DNA from: Erpobdella octoculata
Lineage: Eukaryota > Annelida > Clitellata > Hirudinida > Erpobdellidae
Direction: 5' to 3'
Assembly: GCA_963978895.1 (NCBI GenBank)
Contig: OZ022242.1
Span: 5,688,591-5,752,590 of the forward strand
Length of the DNA: 64,000 nt
This document shows positions 31,763-43,779 of the stretch, piece by piece (positions within the stretch are counted from its first letter, which is position 1; every line of letters starts with the position of its first letter). The position numbers and the translations under genes are program-made. The notes below the pieces were generated by a model. The model was not told the origin of the DNA and ran no database searches. It worked only from the letters and a program-made list of their open reading frames with translations.

Positions 31763-32491
31763 GTCTTTTTTTGGTATCTTTATGAATTTATTAATGATAG
31801 AAAATAAAGACTACAAACTGAAGATAGTCAAAATAAATCTCAAAGCAGTTAAAGCAATTGTAAAAAAATAAGTTTATGAATAACTGTAGCACACCCATAG
31901 ATATCTATGAGCACACCTCACCTCCACCCAAAGAAAGCCCTTCATATTTAAGAAAAATTGCAGGGCCTTCCGATTAAGGCTTCAGGGGGAGCTTGTTAAA
32001 TTTTTAAAAAGGAAGAAAGCCCGCCGCAGGCGAAAAATTTGTTGACTATCCATTTTTGGAGCTTTATTCTAGGCCCTGAGCTCTATTGTTGAACTTCAGC
32101 AAAAAGCGCGATAACTTTTTCATTTGAAGACCCTAAACCAGTGCTGGTTTGCAGACGCTATGACAGCTTGAGAATTGCAGAGAATTGCACTTTTTACGTT
32201 GACAATGGTTTTTATTTACATAAAAATTATATTGTAAATGTGTGTAATTGAACATTTCTTTGCGAAACGATGAGCACTCCTTCATATAGTACGGCGTGAG
32301 CTTTGGGTAGGCTAGGTCTATTAGGAGGCTACTTAAGGCAAGGCTAAGCTGCTAAGCGTTTCAGTCGCAGTCGAGCGCAAAATTTTGAAAGAGTTGTTTC
32401 ACGAATTCCCTGAGCAAGGCCGTTCGAAATACATATTCTTAGCAATAGACGTGAAGTTTTGTCGATTAGAAAGTATAAAAATTTGTTTTAA
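31763..32491. other. Repeat remnant and presumed ARHGAP19 upstream region
   Basis: The first about 330 bases continue the internally repeated element that hosts the hAT-type MITE. From about 32090 there is single-copy-looking sequence leading to the ARHGAP19-like start codon, presumably promoter and 5' UTR. No core promoter motif is convincing. Confidence 0.35.
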
Positions 32492-34536
32492 ATGGAAAAC
32501 AACGTCATTATAAGCGAAGCAATTGACTGGTGGAAAACAGCTGATGAAAACTCTTTCAACAACGCATGCAAGACAGAATTGAGTTTTTTGCTTCACCTAG
32601 ATGGTACCCATTCAAATTTACTGCCTGATAAAGATGATCCTCCCGAAAACCGTATTAAAGAATGCCTTGGAAAACTCTACCAGAAACTTTTCTCTGGGGA
32701 AGGTTGTATGGATTTGTTAATTAACGGATGGCATCTCTTTGCTTTATGCAGAAATAAATAAGTTATGTTAAAGTTTACTTCAGTTAATTCAAGTTTATTG
32801 ATTATTCAGAAAAAAATTCAAAGACCAAGACATTGTCACCTTCAGAATGTCATATACTACTGCAACCATTAATAGACTACTTGAATGATGATGATGAAAG
32901 TAATTTTTTATTCATGTTTATTTTGTGTTTATTGTAGGGTTGTTTTGTTAGAATACATTACCCGATTACCCGCTTGTTTTTTATTTGAAAGGCTTTCTAA
33001 TGTGCTTTTTTAATGTATAATTTTTAATTGATTCAAACATTAACATTCATTTTCACTTCTATCTGCTTGGCTCTACTGCCTCAAGCAGTATTTGTTGAAT
33101 TTTTACGGACAATTCGTGACTTGAGTACAGTACATATCTTATTCTCAATAACACAGAAATTGTGGAAAGCCTATTCAGGAAATCAGGAGACATCAACAAG
33201 CAGAAGGAAAAAATGATGGAAGTTCTTGAATCTGAACCGAAAAATGAAATTCGCATGAAACTTGAGAAAAATGGTCTTAACCCATACGACTGGGCTAATT
33301 TCATAAAGCACAAAATCTCAGAACTCCCAGGGCCTCTTCTAACGGAGACACAGTACTGGGCATACCAGGCTATACTTGGTGACTTTGTTTTTTTAGATTA
33401 TTTGGTAAAGGGGTGATTCATTAATTATGCAAGGGTCCCAAGGGGGAGGGGTCTTAAAAATCTCTACATGACCTTTTCTCGGGGGTAAAATTCATTCTTA
33501 AGTAATATTTCACAATTATCTTAATACTTTAATTATCATTATATTATAATACAAATTTTCCATAGACTAAGTTTTATAGGAAATAAAGAAATTTCATTAA
33601 TTTCAAATTATAAGTTTTAGTGAAACTGATCCTCTTCTAACAACATTTAGCTATGGAAGAAAACTGTGTAAAATGGTATGTAAGTCTAAGAAATCCTATT
33701 TGTTCTTGTACGGGGGTAGGGGGAATCCAGAATGACCAAAATCGTCCTTACGTAATAAATAAATAAATGACCCCCTAATGTATTTTAAATTTTTGCCTTA
33801 TAATAGGTATAATAAACTCTAGGACAATAGATTATAATTTGTTTTTTTTTGGACTCAAATTTAACATTTCCCAAGCCGTTGGGAGGGATTCCACATGACA
33901 TATTTGTTAATTAAGCATAGTAATTATTAAGCAAACCTAGCTGTATTTGGGCTACATTTATATCACTCCAAAGGAATTCAAGTGACCAATTTTCAGAGAA
34001 GGACTTGCTGGGGCACGGAAGCATTCTTTTGATGTTTTCTCAAATTTATATCATCATGACATTTAAAGATTAAGAGATATTATATTTTTAATTTTTATAT
34101 ATTTTTTTTTCAAATCACCGGGTAAACCCGTAGCGTTACCCGACAAAGAGAAACTCGAGTGCCTGCAACTGCTGATGCTCATCTTGCCTGAAGAGAACTA
34201 CAAACTCGCCAAAGAACTGATATCGCTTCTCGTTCGCGTGTGCAATCACAAGAAAAGTCGCATGTCGTTCGATTCGATGGCCATCATCATCGTCCCGATT
34301 TTGCTGATTCCCAAAGAGGTTTGAACACACGGCTCTGCTTCGGGTTTTACTGTAGTTTCAGAGGAAGTTTATAAAATATGCCTAGAAATGTTCAGGACCC
34401 TAAAATGTATAATTTTACCATTTTCTAGCAACTAAATAATAACAATGGTCACAGAATTTAAAACTTTCAGCAAGCTCATTAGAGAATATTTATTGGTTAA
34501 AATACTTGTCTAAATTTAATAAACATTATTTGTCAG

Positions 34537-34621
<85 letters not shown>

Positions 34622-36999
34622 ACAGATGGAAGCAAAGGACATCAAAGAAATACATGAAGATTTGAAAAAAGCTGTTATTTATCTTCTAGAAAATTCTGCT
34701 TCCATCTTTCAAGGTCATGCTAAGATTGAACGTCAAGCGGTCAAACGAAGAAATGAAAGCAAGAAAAATGGTGCCAAAGCTGATGACTTTATTCCAGATG
34801 CCCCAAGTTTTGTTGACCGTGTGGCATCCATGAAAGCCAAAGATGAACAGTTGGCGGCTGGTGCGGACAACGTTCAAATTGGTACTTCGAAAAAGATGAA
34901 CTCCAAAAATGTTGTTTTATTTTCTTCTTTTGGATATTTTTAGAAATTCTTAATTAAAAACTGTCACAAAATAGTATATTATTGTTATTAATATTACCGT
35001 AAAAATTATTCAAATATATTATATTGTACGAATAATTTGTATTATCATCTTGTCACGGGCATAAACAAAGCGATATATCTTTTGTTTCCATAAAATTCAT
35101 CGTGGAACAACCCAAACGAGTGCACGGACTTCTTGAATACTATAGAAGGCAATGCTTTCAAAATAGCTTCCTACAAAGTTGATGTAAGTAAGAAGTAACA
35201 GTTGATCCATCATGCTATCCAAAGAAATAACTCCTATAGAACACCACTCAGTATGGAAAGCAAATCCAAGAGATTTACGCAAGATTTTATTAGCTGTTGA
35301 GAATCTTTTCAAGTGCCTCATCTGAATCGGTCCACCCGCTACTTGAGCCGTCGTACATTTTAATTTAATTTAAATATTTTTAATAAAATATAAACAAACA
35401 TGATGATGATAATAGTAACATTTATTTGTAAAATAGTAGTTATCTGTGCTTTAAATAAGCAGACCATTTAAAAAATTATTTTTTTTAATTTTCGAAGTTG
35501 GGAGAGCATTCCACTCCAAAGAAATTCATTAGTTCAATACTAGTCGGCATTCTCAGTCCAGGAGGAAATTCAAAGGTATTTTATCATTTTGTAATATATT
35601 ATTTTACTTTTTTTATTCTTAGCCGATTCTTTTCCAATCGGTCGATCTTATTTTGGGCTGTTATTTTAGATATTTTTTATTAATATTATTTAATTGAATA
35701 AATCAACGAAATTGACAGCTGTGTGATTTTCGCATTTTTGTTTGAGCTATTTGTCACTTTTTCAGGTAGACAGTGTGATTTAGATATTGGCATAGTTTTC
35801 ATATTTTCATCGAGTTGTTTGTGAGGTTGTCAAATTTATATGAATTTGCGTGGTTTTCATATTTATATAAATTTGTTTGTCATATTTTTATGCAATTAAA
35901 AATATCTCACTTTTAACTAATCACTTATAAAAAGAAAAACAAGAAAACCAAAAATGAAGAGAAAGCCAAGACCGAATCCAGTTCAGGGAAAGTTGCCAGG
36001 ACAGAGGATGACGCCCCGCTGGTATCATGCCGTCTTCTTAAAATTTATGTTGGCTATGCTTAGCCGAAAATTTTTATTAGCTTTGCTTATCTGAAAATTT
36101 TTATTGACTTTTCTTAGCTGAAAATTTTTATTGACTATGCTTAGCTGAAAATTTATATTGACTATATGCTTAGCTGAAAATTTATATTGATCATATGCTT
36201 AGCTGAATTTTTTTCTAATCAGTAAATTGTATTATGTGATTATTTTATTTTATTTCATTCATTCAAACAGAAAGTCATACAACAAAATCAGCAACAGCGA
36301 GGTAAGATCTCAGAGCTGGAAGATCTATCCGGCAAGGAGAAAGAAGGCGCTTCCTTTTCCAAGAATGATTCCGATCCTTCCAAGAATGATTCCGATCCTT
36401 CCAAGAATGATTCCGATCCTTCCAAGAATGATTCCGATCCTTCAAAGAATGATTCCGATCCTTCCAAGAATGATTCCGATCCTTTCAAGAATGATTCCGA
36501 TCCTTCCAAGAATGATTCCGATCCTTCCAAGAATGATTCCGACCCTTCCAAGAATGATTCCGACCCTTCCAAGAATGATTCCGATCCTTCCAAGAATGAT
36601 TCCGATCCTTCCAAGAATGATTCCGATCCTTCCAAGAATGATTCCGACCTTTCCGAGAATGATTCCGACCCTTCCGAGAATGATTCCGACCCTTCCGAGA
36701 ATGATTCCGACCCTTCCGAGAATGATTCCGATCCTTCCAAGAATGATTCCGATCCTTCTCATAGTCAACATGCCAAAAAAGTGAGTAGTTCAGACTATAT
36801 ATATGTACATAGAGTCCGCTAGTGATATATGATAAATTTATTCAAGAGTGTCTATTGCTTATTATGATGATAACTCAGTTAAAACATTTATGATCTTCTT
36901 GTAACTAAGGCCTTTGTTGCTATGAAGTTATTTTATAAAAAAAAATAATAAAAGACCACCATCGTGTTTCAGACAAGCCGAAAAGACAAACAGTCATAG
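32492..36999 (+). CDS. ARHGAP19: ARHGAP19-like Rho GTPase-activating protein
   Basis: Stimulates GTP hydrolysis by Rho-family GTPases. Exons: 32492-32702, 32810-32899, 33157-33378, 34134-34318, 34626-34881, 35505-35575, 35944-36021, 36271-36780, 36973-36999. All phases agree and the joined frame is 549 residues (human ARHGAP19 is about 490). The RhoGAP domain spans about residues 85-270. The arginine finger is in LFRKSG (Arg108), followed by LPGPLLTETQYWAY, which matches the family's 'LPxPLLTexhYxay'. The usual N-x-A-x-x-F-x-P helix reads SMAIIIVPILL here, so the conserved Asn is Ser. Exon 8 encodes an acidic tail of 19 tandem heptapeptides. The acceptor of exon 7 (aacaag) is weak. The gene is convergent with the WDR53-like gene. 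A possible poly(A) signal is at 37325-37330. Confidence 0.88.
34537..34617. repeat. (TA)n microsatellite at ARHGAP19 exon 5 acceptor
   Basis: The tract ends only about eight bases before the AG acceptor at 34624-34625, leaving almost no polypyrimidine tract. Length changes here could affect splicing of exon 5. Confidence 0.9.
36040..36205 (+). repeat. Intronic minisatellite, about 30-bp unit
   Basis: Five or six imperfect copies of a unit like 'atgcttagctgaaaattt' plus 'ttattgact' lie in the intron before the repeat-bearing exon of the ARHGAP19-like gene. Confidence 0.8.
36358..36756 (+). repeat. Coding minisatellite: 19 x 21 bp (SKNDSDP)n
   Basis: Exactly 399 bp of the unit TCCAAGAATGATTCCGATCC + T. 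Read in the gene's frame, each unit gives SKNDSDP. One unit has Phe for the first Ser, one has Leu for Pro, and four near the 3' end have Glu for Lys (GAG). Other frames also stay open (PRMIPIL, and a minus frame), but they are shadows: only SKNDSDP joins to flanking exons in phase. Clustered variants point to growth by unequal exchange. Confidence 0.93.
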
Positions 37000-37913
37000 C
37001 CGATCAATCATCCTATGACACCGTTTAGCAAGCCAACTCCCATAAAAGTCTCAGTCCCAACCAGTCTCTCAGTACTCATGTGCGACGATCGAACTAGTCT
37101 TTTATACACGCGAAACCAACTTGTTTTAACCAGTGATCCTGCTTAATTGTTTTTTTTTATAGACTTTTTATACCGCTGTTTATGTTGAACGAACTTTTAA
37201 ACTTTTTTTAGCGATTTCCGTTGTGGCAGTTTTCTAGCGTTGCCTGATTGAGATGTGCTCTGCGTAATTTAGAATGGTACGAATGTTCTGAAGTTTTGAA
37301 AGGTACATGTAATTTACATATATAAATAAATCTGCGACATTGTGTCATGAATAGTTTACCGTGAAATGACTGTGTGCATCCACATATATCTTATGCCAAA
37401 CTGTCATGTAACCTTAACTATTACCGTGTAATGACTGTTTGCATGCACATATATATATATCATGCTCAACCGTAACGTAGTCTAAAAACTTCTAGTTTGG
37501 TATTTATCTGCCTTTGCAGGTAAGCTTTTATGTTCTGCTTACTGTATCAAAGAGTTGTGATGTTTTTTTTATATTGAAAGGTTTCCTTTGGTTTGAAAGA
37601 TTTATCAATAATAATAATAATGCATGCAATAATGTGTGGGAGATCATCATTCAATTAAAACCAATTATTTATTTTATAAAAGACAATATAAATTATGAGG
37701 AAAAACAACAGAAAGATTTTCGGAACCAGGTCATGTGACATCATTGGCCTGCCTTCGGTCACTTGGAAAAGAATAAATTGAGGGAGCTTTCGTGCCGTTC
37801 CGGATGCGATCCAGTTTGTTTTTTTCATTTCTTACTATTTCAACGCAAGGAGTGTCTACGAGGCTTTTACGGCTGCTAGTTCGTGGTTTATATTCTTTGT
37901 TGGGCTTTTCTTT
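37000..37913. other. Convergent intergenic space
   Basis: The 3' UTR side of the ARHGAP19-like gene (candidate AATAAA at 37325-37330) meets that of the WDR53-like gene, which has a minus-strand AATAAA near 37668. I see no other gene. Confidence 0.5.
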
Positions 37914-38678
37914 TTAATTGCTTTCAACATCTCCAGAAGTTTCAGTGTGCTCATTAACCTTCCACATGCAGAGTCTGAAATCGTTACTTGCCGAGGACAA
38001 AAGTTCATCGGAAAATTTTGGGAAGTGAACCTGGAAGATAAAGAAATATCTAAAATGTCAGACGTGACAAATATAACAGCTTCAGATGATGTAAAATATA
38101 TCACCTGAGAGACACCTTTATTGTGCCTTCTGATTGATTTAACAATTCTGGGTTTGCAAGTGCTGCCACAGGCAAGAATGTGACCAGTTGATGTGGTGGA
38201 GTGTGTGTGGAGAAACTGTGGACTGACTACATGCCATGGACAGGACACCATGCCATCAAGGTCTTCCTTGTATGCGGCAATCTTTAAGGCAATTAAATGT
38301 ATGAGTTAAAGAATATGTTAATTAAAATTGATGAATATTTATTATATAATCACCTTTAAAATATTTTTTGAAAGTTATAAGTGTGAAAAACAATTTTATA
38401 ACCTAAAATTAATAAACATTGATCATGATCATATTACAACCTTTAAATAAAATATGAGTCAGCCAATAATCTGTTGTTTCACTTCACTCATGTCGATCTT
38501 GTTTGTAACTTCTTCATTTTTAATATTCCAACGCAGCAATAAGTCATCCATCCCTCCGCTGAATAATTTACCAGGAAAGTTTGGTCTGAAAGCTACAGTG
38601 TTGCAAATGTTGGTGTGTTCTTCTAACACCTTTGTGAAACATTTCTCACTGAAAGTACCAAAAACCTTCACCTTTAAA
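37914..38678 (-). CDS. WDR53: WDR53-like WD40 protein, C-terminal three exons
   Basis: Exons in transcript order: 38678-38483, 38281-38105, 38030-37914. They join in phase to 162 residues ending at TAA (37914-37916). The first exon carries HTNICNTVAFRPNFPGKLFS followed by a GMDDLLLRW repeat end. This matches the WDR53 segment 'HSNICSSVAFRP...CGLD..LW'. The second ends GVSQ and the third begins VHFPKF, matching WDR53 'SGVSQVCFLPES'. It should be a WD-repeat scaffold; human WDR53 binds the CUL4-DDB1 ubiquitin ligase. The upstream N-terminal half is not found in the window. A transposon nest begins 440 bp upstream, so the rest lies beyond it or is lost. Confidence 0.72.
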
Positions 38679-39120
38679 CTTTTAAGGATAGAAAAATGTG
38701 TAATTTGACTATGACTATGTAGTTATGTGATACGATGTGTGAATATGTTAGGTGTTTTCGTCAATGTTTTAATGGTGAACAACTTTATAAATTAAGGCTT
38801 AATTATTGCCCCAAGTTAAAATAATGCAGATAATATATAATTTATATTTATAACATAATCTTAAATTACAGAGTTAAATTAATAAATCCTACTTCAGATC
38901 AAACAGCTCAACTTCTCTTGAAAATGCTTTAATTATTTTTTTCAAAAATCCTTCGGGGTCAATTTTTCCCCTGCCCCCCGCAAAATATTGTGCCTCCAGC
39001 AAATACTTGCAAAGGCCATCGACCCCCCCCCCCCAAATCCGTCTGCAGTGTCTACTCATATATATAGAATAGATACATCGGCCCGCCTGTTGTTTAGGAA
39101 GGCTTTTAGCGAGGCAGCCT
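38679..39120. other. Junction DNA between WDR53-like exon and TE nest
   Basis: Short AT-rich stretch with C-tracts at 38970-39035 reminiscent of hAT-type MITE ends. No exon of the WD40 gene was recognised. Confidence 0.4.
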
Positions 39121-39222
39121 AATGTCCTTACAGGCAAGCTACGCTTCCTTTTATAGCCTGTTCTCACTCTGCATCCATACAACAATGACCGGAGTCCATG
39201 CATGCATCATACATCACACACT

Positions 39223-42200
39223 CAGTGACAAATTACAAGTAACGAAATTACAGTAACAAATTACTTTTTTACCAATGCTTTTATTAACTCGTCGGCTCTG
39301 TTTCTCTGTCTGTTTCTCTGTCTGTTTCTCTGTCTGTTTCAAATCTTGCAATCAATTTTTGAGTCACTTCCTGATGGTAGATTTTTTTCAAATTTTGCAT
39401 ACATGCTCAGGATAGAAGACAATGCAATATTCAATTATTAGTTTTACAATAAGTCAATTAATTTAGTTACTTTTCTTGAGGATTTTATCGAGGGGTTTCT
39501 TGAGGGTTTTCTTGAGGGTTTTCTTGAGGGTTTTCTTGAGGGTTTTCTTGAGAGTTTTCTTGAGGGTTTTCTTGAGGGTTTTCTTGACCACAAAACGCTA
39601 ACCGACTGGCAGACTATTTTACTAAGTTAACACGAACCACACTCACTGACCGCGATTCTCAAGCGTGTACGAAATTTTCATGAAAATAGTTGAGATATTT
39701 AAATTTTATGCTTTTTGATGATATTTTTATTATTATTACCAATGTTTTTATTAACTCGTCGTCTCTGTTTCTCTGTCTGTCTGTTTGTTTCTCTGTCTGT
39801 TTCAAATCTTGCAATCAATTTTTGAGTCACTTCCTGATGATAGATTTTTTCAAATTTTGCATACATGCTTAAAATAGAAGACAATGCAATATTCAATTAT
39901 TAGTTTTACAATAAGTCAATTAATTTAGATAATTTTAATTAATTTCGATATTTCGATATAATTAAGATATTTCGACTTTAACATAAAATAAAAGAGTAAT
40001 ATAAGAAAAAATTGATTGCAAAATTTGTGTTTTAATTACATATAAGAGCATTGGTTTTAAAAATTCGTTTTTAATTTACTTGTTTTAGTAACAAGTAACG
40101 TAACAGATTACTTTTCAAAATTGTAACAAAGTAACAGTAACAAATTACTTTTTTTAAGTAACAGTAACGGATTTTGTAAAATTGTTACTTGTTACTTTTT
40201 ATTTTCGAGCATTGGATCAAGCGTTAAGATGGCGTGAGTCTGGACCAATAGGAGCAAAGTGTGTCACTGGATTCATGATCTCGTTCATTTTAACAACGCG
40301 CCATATCAGGGTAAACAAACTAACTTTTTATTATCGTTTACTCTTTCGGAAACGTTTGCGATGTAGTAACTGCCTAGATAAAAAAATAATTAATATAAAT
40401 CACTGTTTCCACTTTTATCGAGTTCACACTGTCAACTTGGCAATTTCATTCATTCTAAATAAATTATCTTCCAGAAGCAAAAGAAGTCAACCTTGTACAC
40501 ACTTTTCAGCGAGTTCACAGATCGTGTTTTGGGATCATGGAAGTTAATAAAGAGTTAAATTATGAAGAAACTGGTAATGAAATCGGATGGGTGCATCAGC
40601 TAGAAAAATATTTTAAAATAACTGAAAATGACGGAAAGAACGTCAAGGTGTTGTGTCTACAGTAGTGTCTGTCTAAGAAAGTGTATCTAAGTACTTCAAA
40701 GATTAGTCCAGCCAATCTTCTAAAACATGTGGAAGTGAGTTTTATTAGTTTTATGTTTTTACTTTTAGAAAATAGCGTCTGAATTTTAAATTTGTAATAA
40801 GTTATTAGTTATTAGAAAGTTGTATGTATGCTCACATTGAGTTTGTTTAAAGTACTTTAAGCAATTACTGCAAAACTAATAGATTATGTTTAAAAAATAC
40901 AAATTTTAATGTTTTTTCACTAGAGAAAACATCCTGCAATTTCTGATAAAGTCAAGTTAACTCGTAAGCGAAAAGCCACATGCGAAATAAATGAGGCTCC
41001 CGCAAAAAAGATGATGACTCAATCAAGCATGCTGCAAAGTTTAAACAACAATTGTGTCACTCAAGCGACTGTGGATCAGCTGATCATAAGTTTCATTATT
41101 GAATACATGGAGCCATTAAGCATTGTGGAGGCGCAATCTTTTGTTAATCTCATTCAAGGACTCCAGCCAACCCGAAAGGTGATGACAAGAAAAACGCTTG
41201 ATGGTTAGTATTTAAGAATTAGAAGTGATTTTTCTTAATTTTTAATACTAGAGTTGCTTGAAATAGTTTTATATTTATTTTCAAAGGTAGCTTGGATTTT
41301 CTTGAAGCTCAGATGAAAAACAACGTAATAGAAGCACTTAGCAGAGTGGATCATGTTTGTACCACAGCCGATATATGGAGCGCTAACAACAAGAGCTTTC
41401 TTGGAATCACTGCACATTGGATAGACTCTGCCTCGCTACAAAGACGTTTTGCAGCATTGTGCTGTGAGCGTTTGAAGGGTCCTCACACATATGACAGTAT
41501 TGCTGATAGGTTAAATTCTGTGCATAATGCCTACCGCATACGTAGCAAAGTAGTGATGACCGTTACCGACAATGGGTCAAATTTTGTTAAAGCCTTTAAA
41601 GAGTATAAACTTGATGCTCAAACCAATTACACTACTGATTCTGATGATGATGAAAGCATAACCTTTGAAGATGTTGATGCACTGATGAAAAGCTCCGGGC
41701 CTGAAGACAGTGAATTCTATTTACCACCGCATCAGCGTTGTGCTGCGCATACACTGAATTTGATTGCTAGCCATGATATAGATATGGCAAATAACGATGC
41801 AAATTATAAGAAGATTGCGGAGGTGGATATGTATCTTAGCGATACTTCTCGTGATATTGAATCATTGCTCAAATTTCCATGTATCTTGAAATTGTTCAAA
41901 AGGTATAATACTTCTCTTCCATCAAGTGCTCCTGTTGAACGGCTGTTTAGCTTGGGTGGTCAAATTTTGACTCCAAGAAGAAATCGTTTGACTGATAGTC
42001 ATTTTCAACGGCAACTGCTGCTCAGAGCTAATAAAGCTTTTTGTAGCTCAATCAAAGATCTTTAACATTTGACTGATTTGTTATAACTTTATAACTCTTT
42101 GATTTTTATAATAAAGTTGTGTTCTTATTTTAAAAACAAAATCATAGTATTAAGTTATGGGGTGTTGCATCTGTTTGTAAACAACTTTTTGTAAAGTAAC

Positions 42201-42344
42201 AAAAATGTAATAAGTTACTTTCAAAACCAAAAAGTAACAGTAACAAATTACTTTTGAAAAAATGTAACAGTAACAAATTACTTTTTCATCATGTAACAAG
42301 TAACAGTAACAAATTACAAAAGTAAAGTAACAAACCCAACACTG
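39223..42344 (+). mobile_element. hAT element inserted in the LTR, 3.1 kb
   Basis: The target duplication CACACACT is present at 39215-39222 and 42345-42352, and the other LTR has this octamer only once at the same site (51001-51008), giving a direct empty-site comparison. The right end reads CAGTGTTGGG on the minus strand, a standard hAT terminus; the left end keeps only CAGTG. Subterminal regions carry many copies of 'gtaacaaattact'-type motifs. A 195-bp direct repeat (39271-39466 and 39738-39928) and a 12-bp minisatellite (39477-39590) occupy the left third. It encodes the broken transposase at 40537-42065. Confidence 0.9.
40537..42065 (+). pseudogene. hAT transposase with BED finger, inactivated
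   Basis: Three exons: 40537-40734, 40924-41203, 41287-42065, all in phase. The N-terminus holds a BED-type zinc finger (cysteines near 40654 and 40666; LLKHVERKHP across the first intron). A TAG at 40663-40665 sits between the two cysteine codons and breaks the frame. The third exon has the RNase-H-like N-terminal segment (TADIWSANNKSFLGITAHWI), an HQRCAAHTLNLI motif, and then passes directly to the C-terminal dimerisation segment (PVERLFSLGGQILTPRRNRL). The expected roughly 250 residues between these last two are missing. Confidence 0.85.
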
Positions 42345-42689
42345 CACACACTACGACATTACATCCCTCCCCTTCTTGGAGAACAAAACACCAGCAATAA
42401 AACGGAACAAAAATAAAACAGCAAAAGTCAGTTCAAAACAAAATCCGCAAATCGGGCAGGCAGTCTGTGTTCACGCTTGGAGTGTCGCGCACTTTTTGAA
42501 CTGGCTGTATGTAGGCTGGGCTGGTCTTCTACAACAGCTTGCGGTATGATAGTATCGCTAGGTGCGATATCCTCTTCCACCAGGTCTTCAGATAGCTCCT
42601 TACCCAGTAAACATTGTAACCACTTTGTAACGTTTCTTAACCGTTCATTTTCGGTTACAAGAAACGCGTTTCTTTTCGGTTGTTTTGCT

Positions 42690-42880
42690 CATCGGCTGTG
42701 CGTTAAAGAAACGTTTCCTGAGTAACGTTTTAGAAACGTTTCCCGTGTAACGTTTCAGAAACGTTTCCCGTGTAACGTTTTAGAAACGTTTCCCGTGTAA
42801 CGTTTTAGAAACGTTTCCCGTGTAACGTTTTAGAAACGTTTCCTGTGTAACGTTTTAGAAACGTTTACAATGTAACGCTT
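42690..42880. repeat. 25-bp subterminal tandem array
   Basis: About seven copies of a unit like 'gtaacgttttagaaacgttt' plus 'cccgt'. The core AACGTTT is shared with the opposite array, consistent with repeated transposase-binding sites. Confidence 0.85.
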
Positions 42881-43017
42881 TAGAAACCTCCTCTATTATT
42901 TGCTCATGCAAATTATTATCACTTCAAATACGTTCATCAATAGACAAAACTGAAACAATATTTGCAAATTTATAAAAAAGTTTATTTAAAAAAAGTCTTT
43001 TGAGCTCTATATAAATG

Positions 43018-43614
43018 TCATTTCTTCTCCTTGCGGTTCAGCCTCTCATGTGCAAACTTTATCCACTTCTTTGTCACAACCTCAATTTCCTTGACTGACG
43101 AATCGTGGAAGCGTCTATTGGTTTGGAGAGTTTCTGAGAAATAGTTTAAAAAAATAGTTGTTAGATATCTAATGTTTTTAAAATGACTTTGCTAATAGTT
43201 TAGTTAAGCTAACTAATGATAAGTTCTTTGAAAAAGGTGCTTTCTATTTTTCTTTTACCACCACTCCCTTTCCAATTGAACTTTTCAGCCAGCCCATCAT
43301 CCATGGTGTACCGGAGCAGCCTACGACACGCCTCTGCCATTGTGTCTCCCCCAAGCTTTTGTAAGTCAATCACCTATACAAATGTTTGAATTTATGATAG
43401 TGATAACCTAATACAAAAATTTTAGATATCTAAGTACATGCTGTAATTGACTTACCAGAGCATCAAATAATTCTTTAGATTCTAATTTTGAATCCAACTG
43501 GTCAAATTGTACCATGGAGTGCATGGGGAAATGAACGTTTTCCGGAACTGCCGTATTAACTGCTGTCGTTGGCGGACTGACAAGAAGAGCCAGATTACTT
43601 TTAATTTCTTTCAA
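43018..43614 (-). CDS. DUF4806-like protein, C-terminal exons, in TIR element
   Basis: Three minus-strand exons: from about 43614 down to 43456, then 43373-43259 and 43133-43018. Donors GTAAGT and GTAAAAG, acceptors TATAG and CTCAG, phases agree, stop TGA at 43018-43020. The product includes FDQLDSKLESKELFDAL, then LGGDTMAEACRRLLRYTMDD, then NWKGSG. This order (paired helices, G-G-x-x-x-x-x-x-x-R-x-x, then a W-K-G end) matches the DUF4806 domain often found in transposon-borne genes. The part upstream of 43614 is uncertain: a related frame at 43615-43740 is out of register, and a MITE at 43780 cuts it off. Function unknown. Confidence 0.6.
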
Positions 43615-43779
43615 AACTTCACATATATTAGTAAACTGTCCAACAACATATCTGCTAAATTATCGGCTCTAATTTTATCTAACTGCTCTTCATATTGTAA
43701 CAAAGTTTCGATCAAAAAATCTAACTGATTATTATAACACAACGAATTTAACTGATTATTATAACACAACGAATTTAAC

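Noticed and set aside
36227..36784. PRMIPIL repeat protein (+) and SEGSESF/GRIGIIL repeat proteins (-)
   Set aside because: Shadow frames of the SKNDSDP array. Only the SKNDSDP frame joins in phase to the other ARHGAP19-like exons.
37856..38251. Single 131-codon minus frame
   Set aside because: It overlaps the WDR53-like exons but reads through an intron and shifts frame; the spliced model fits the family better.
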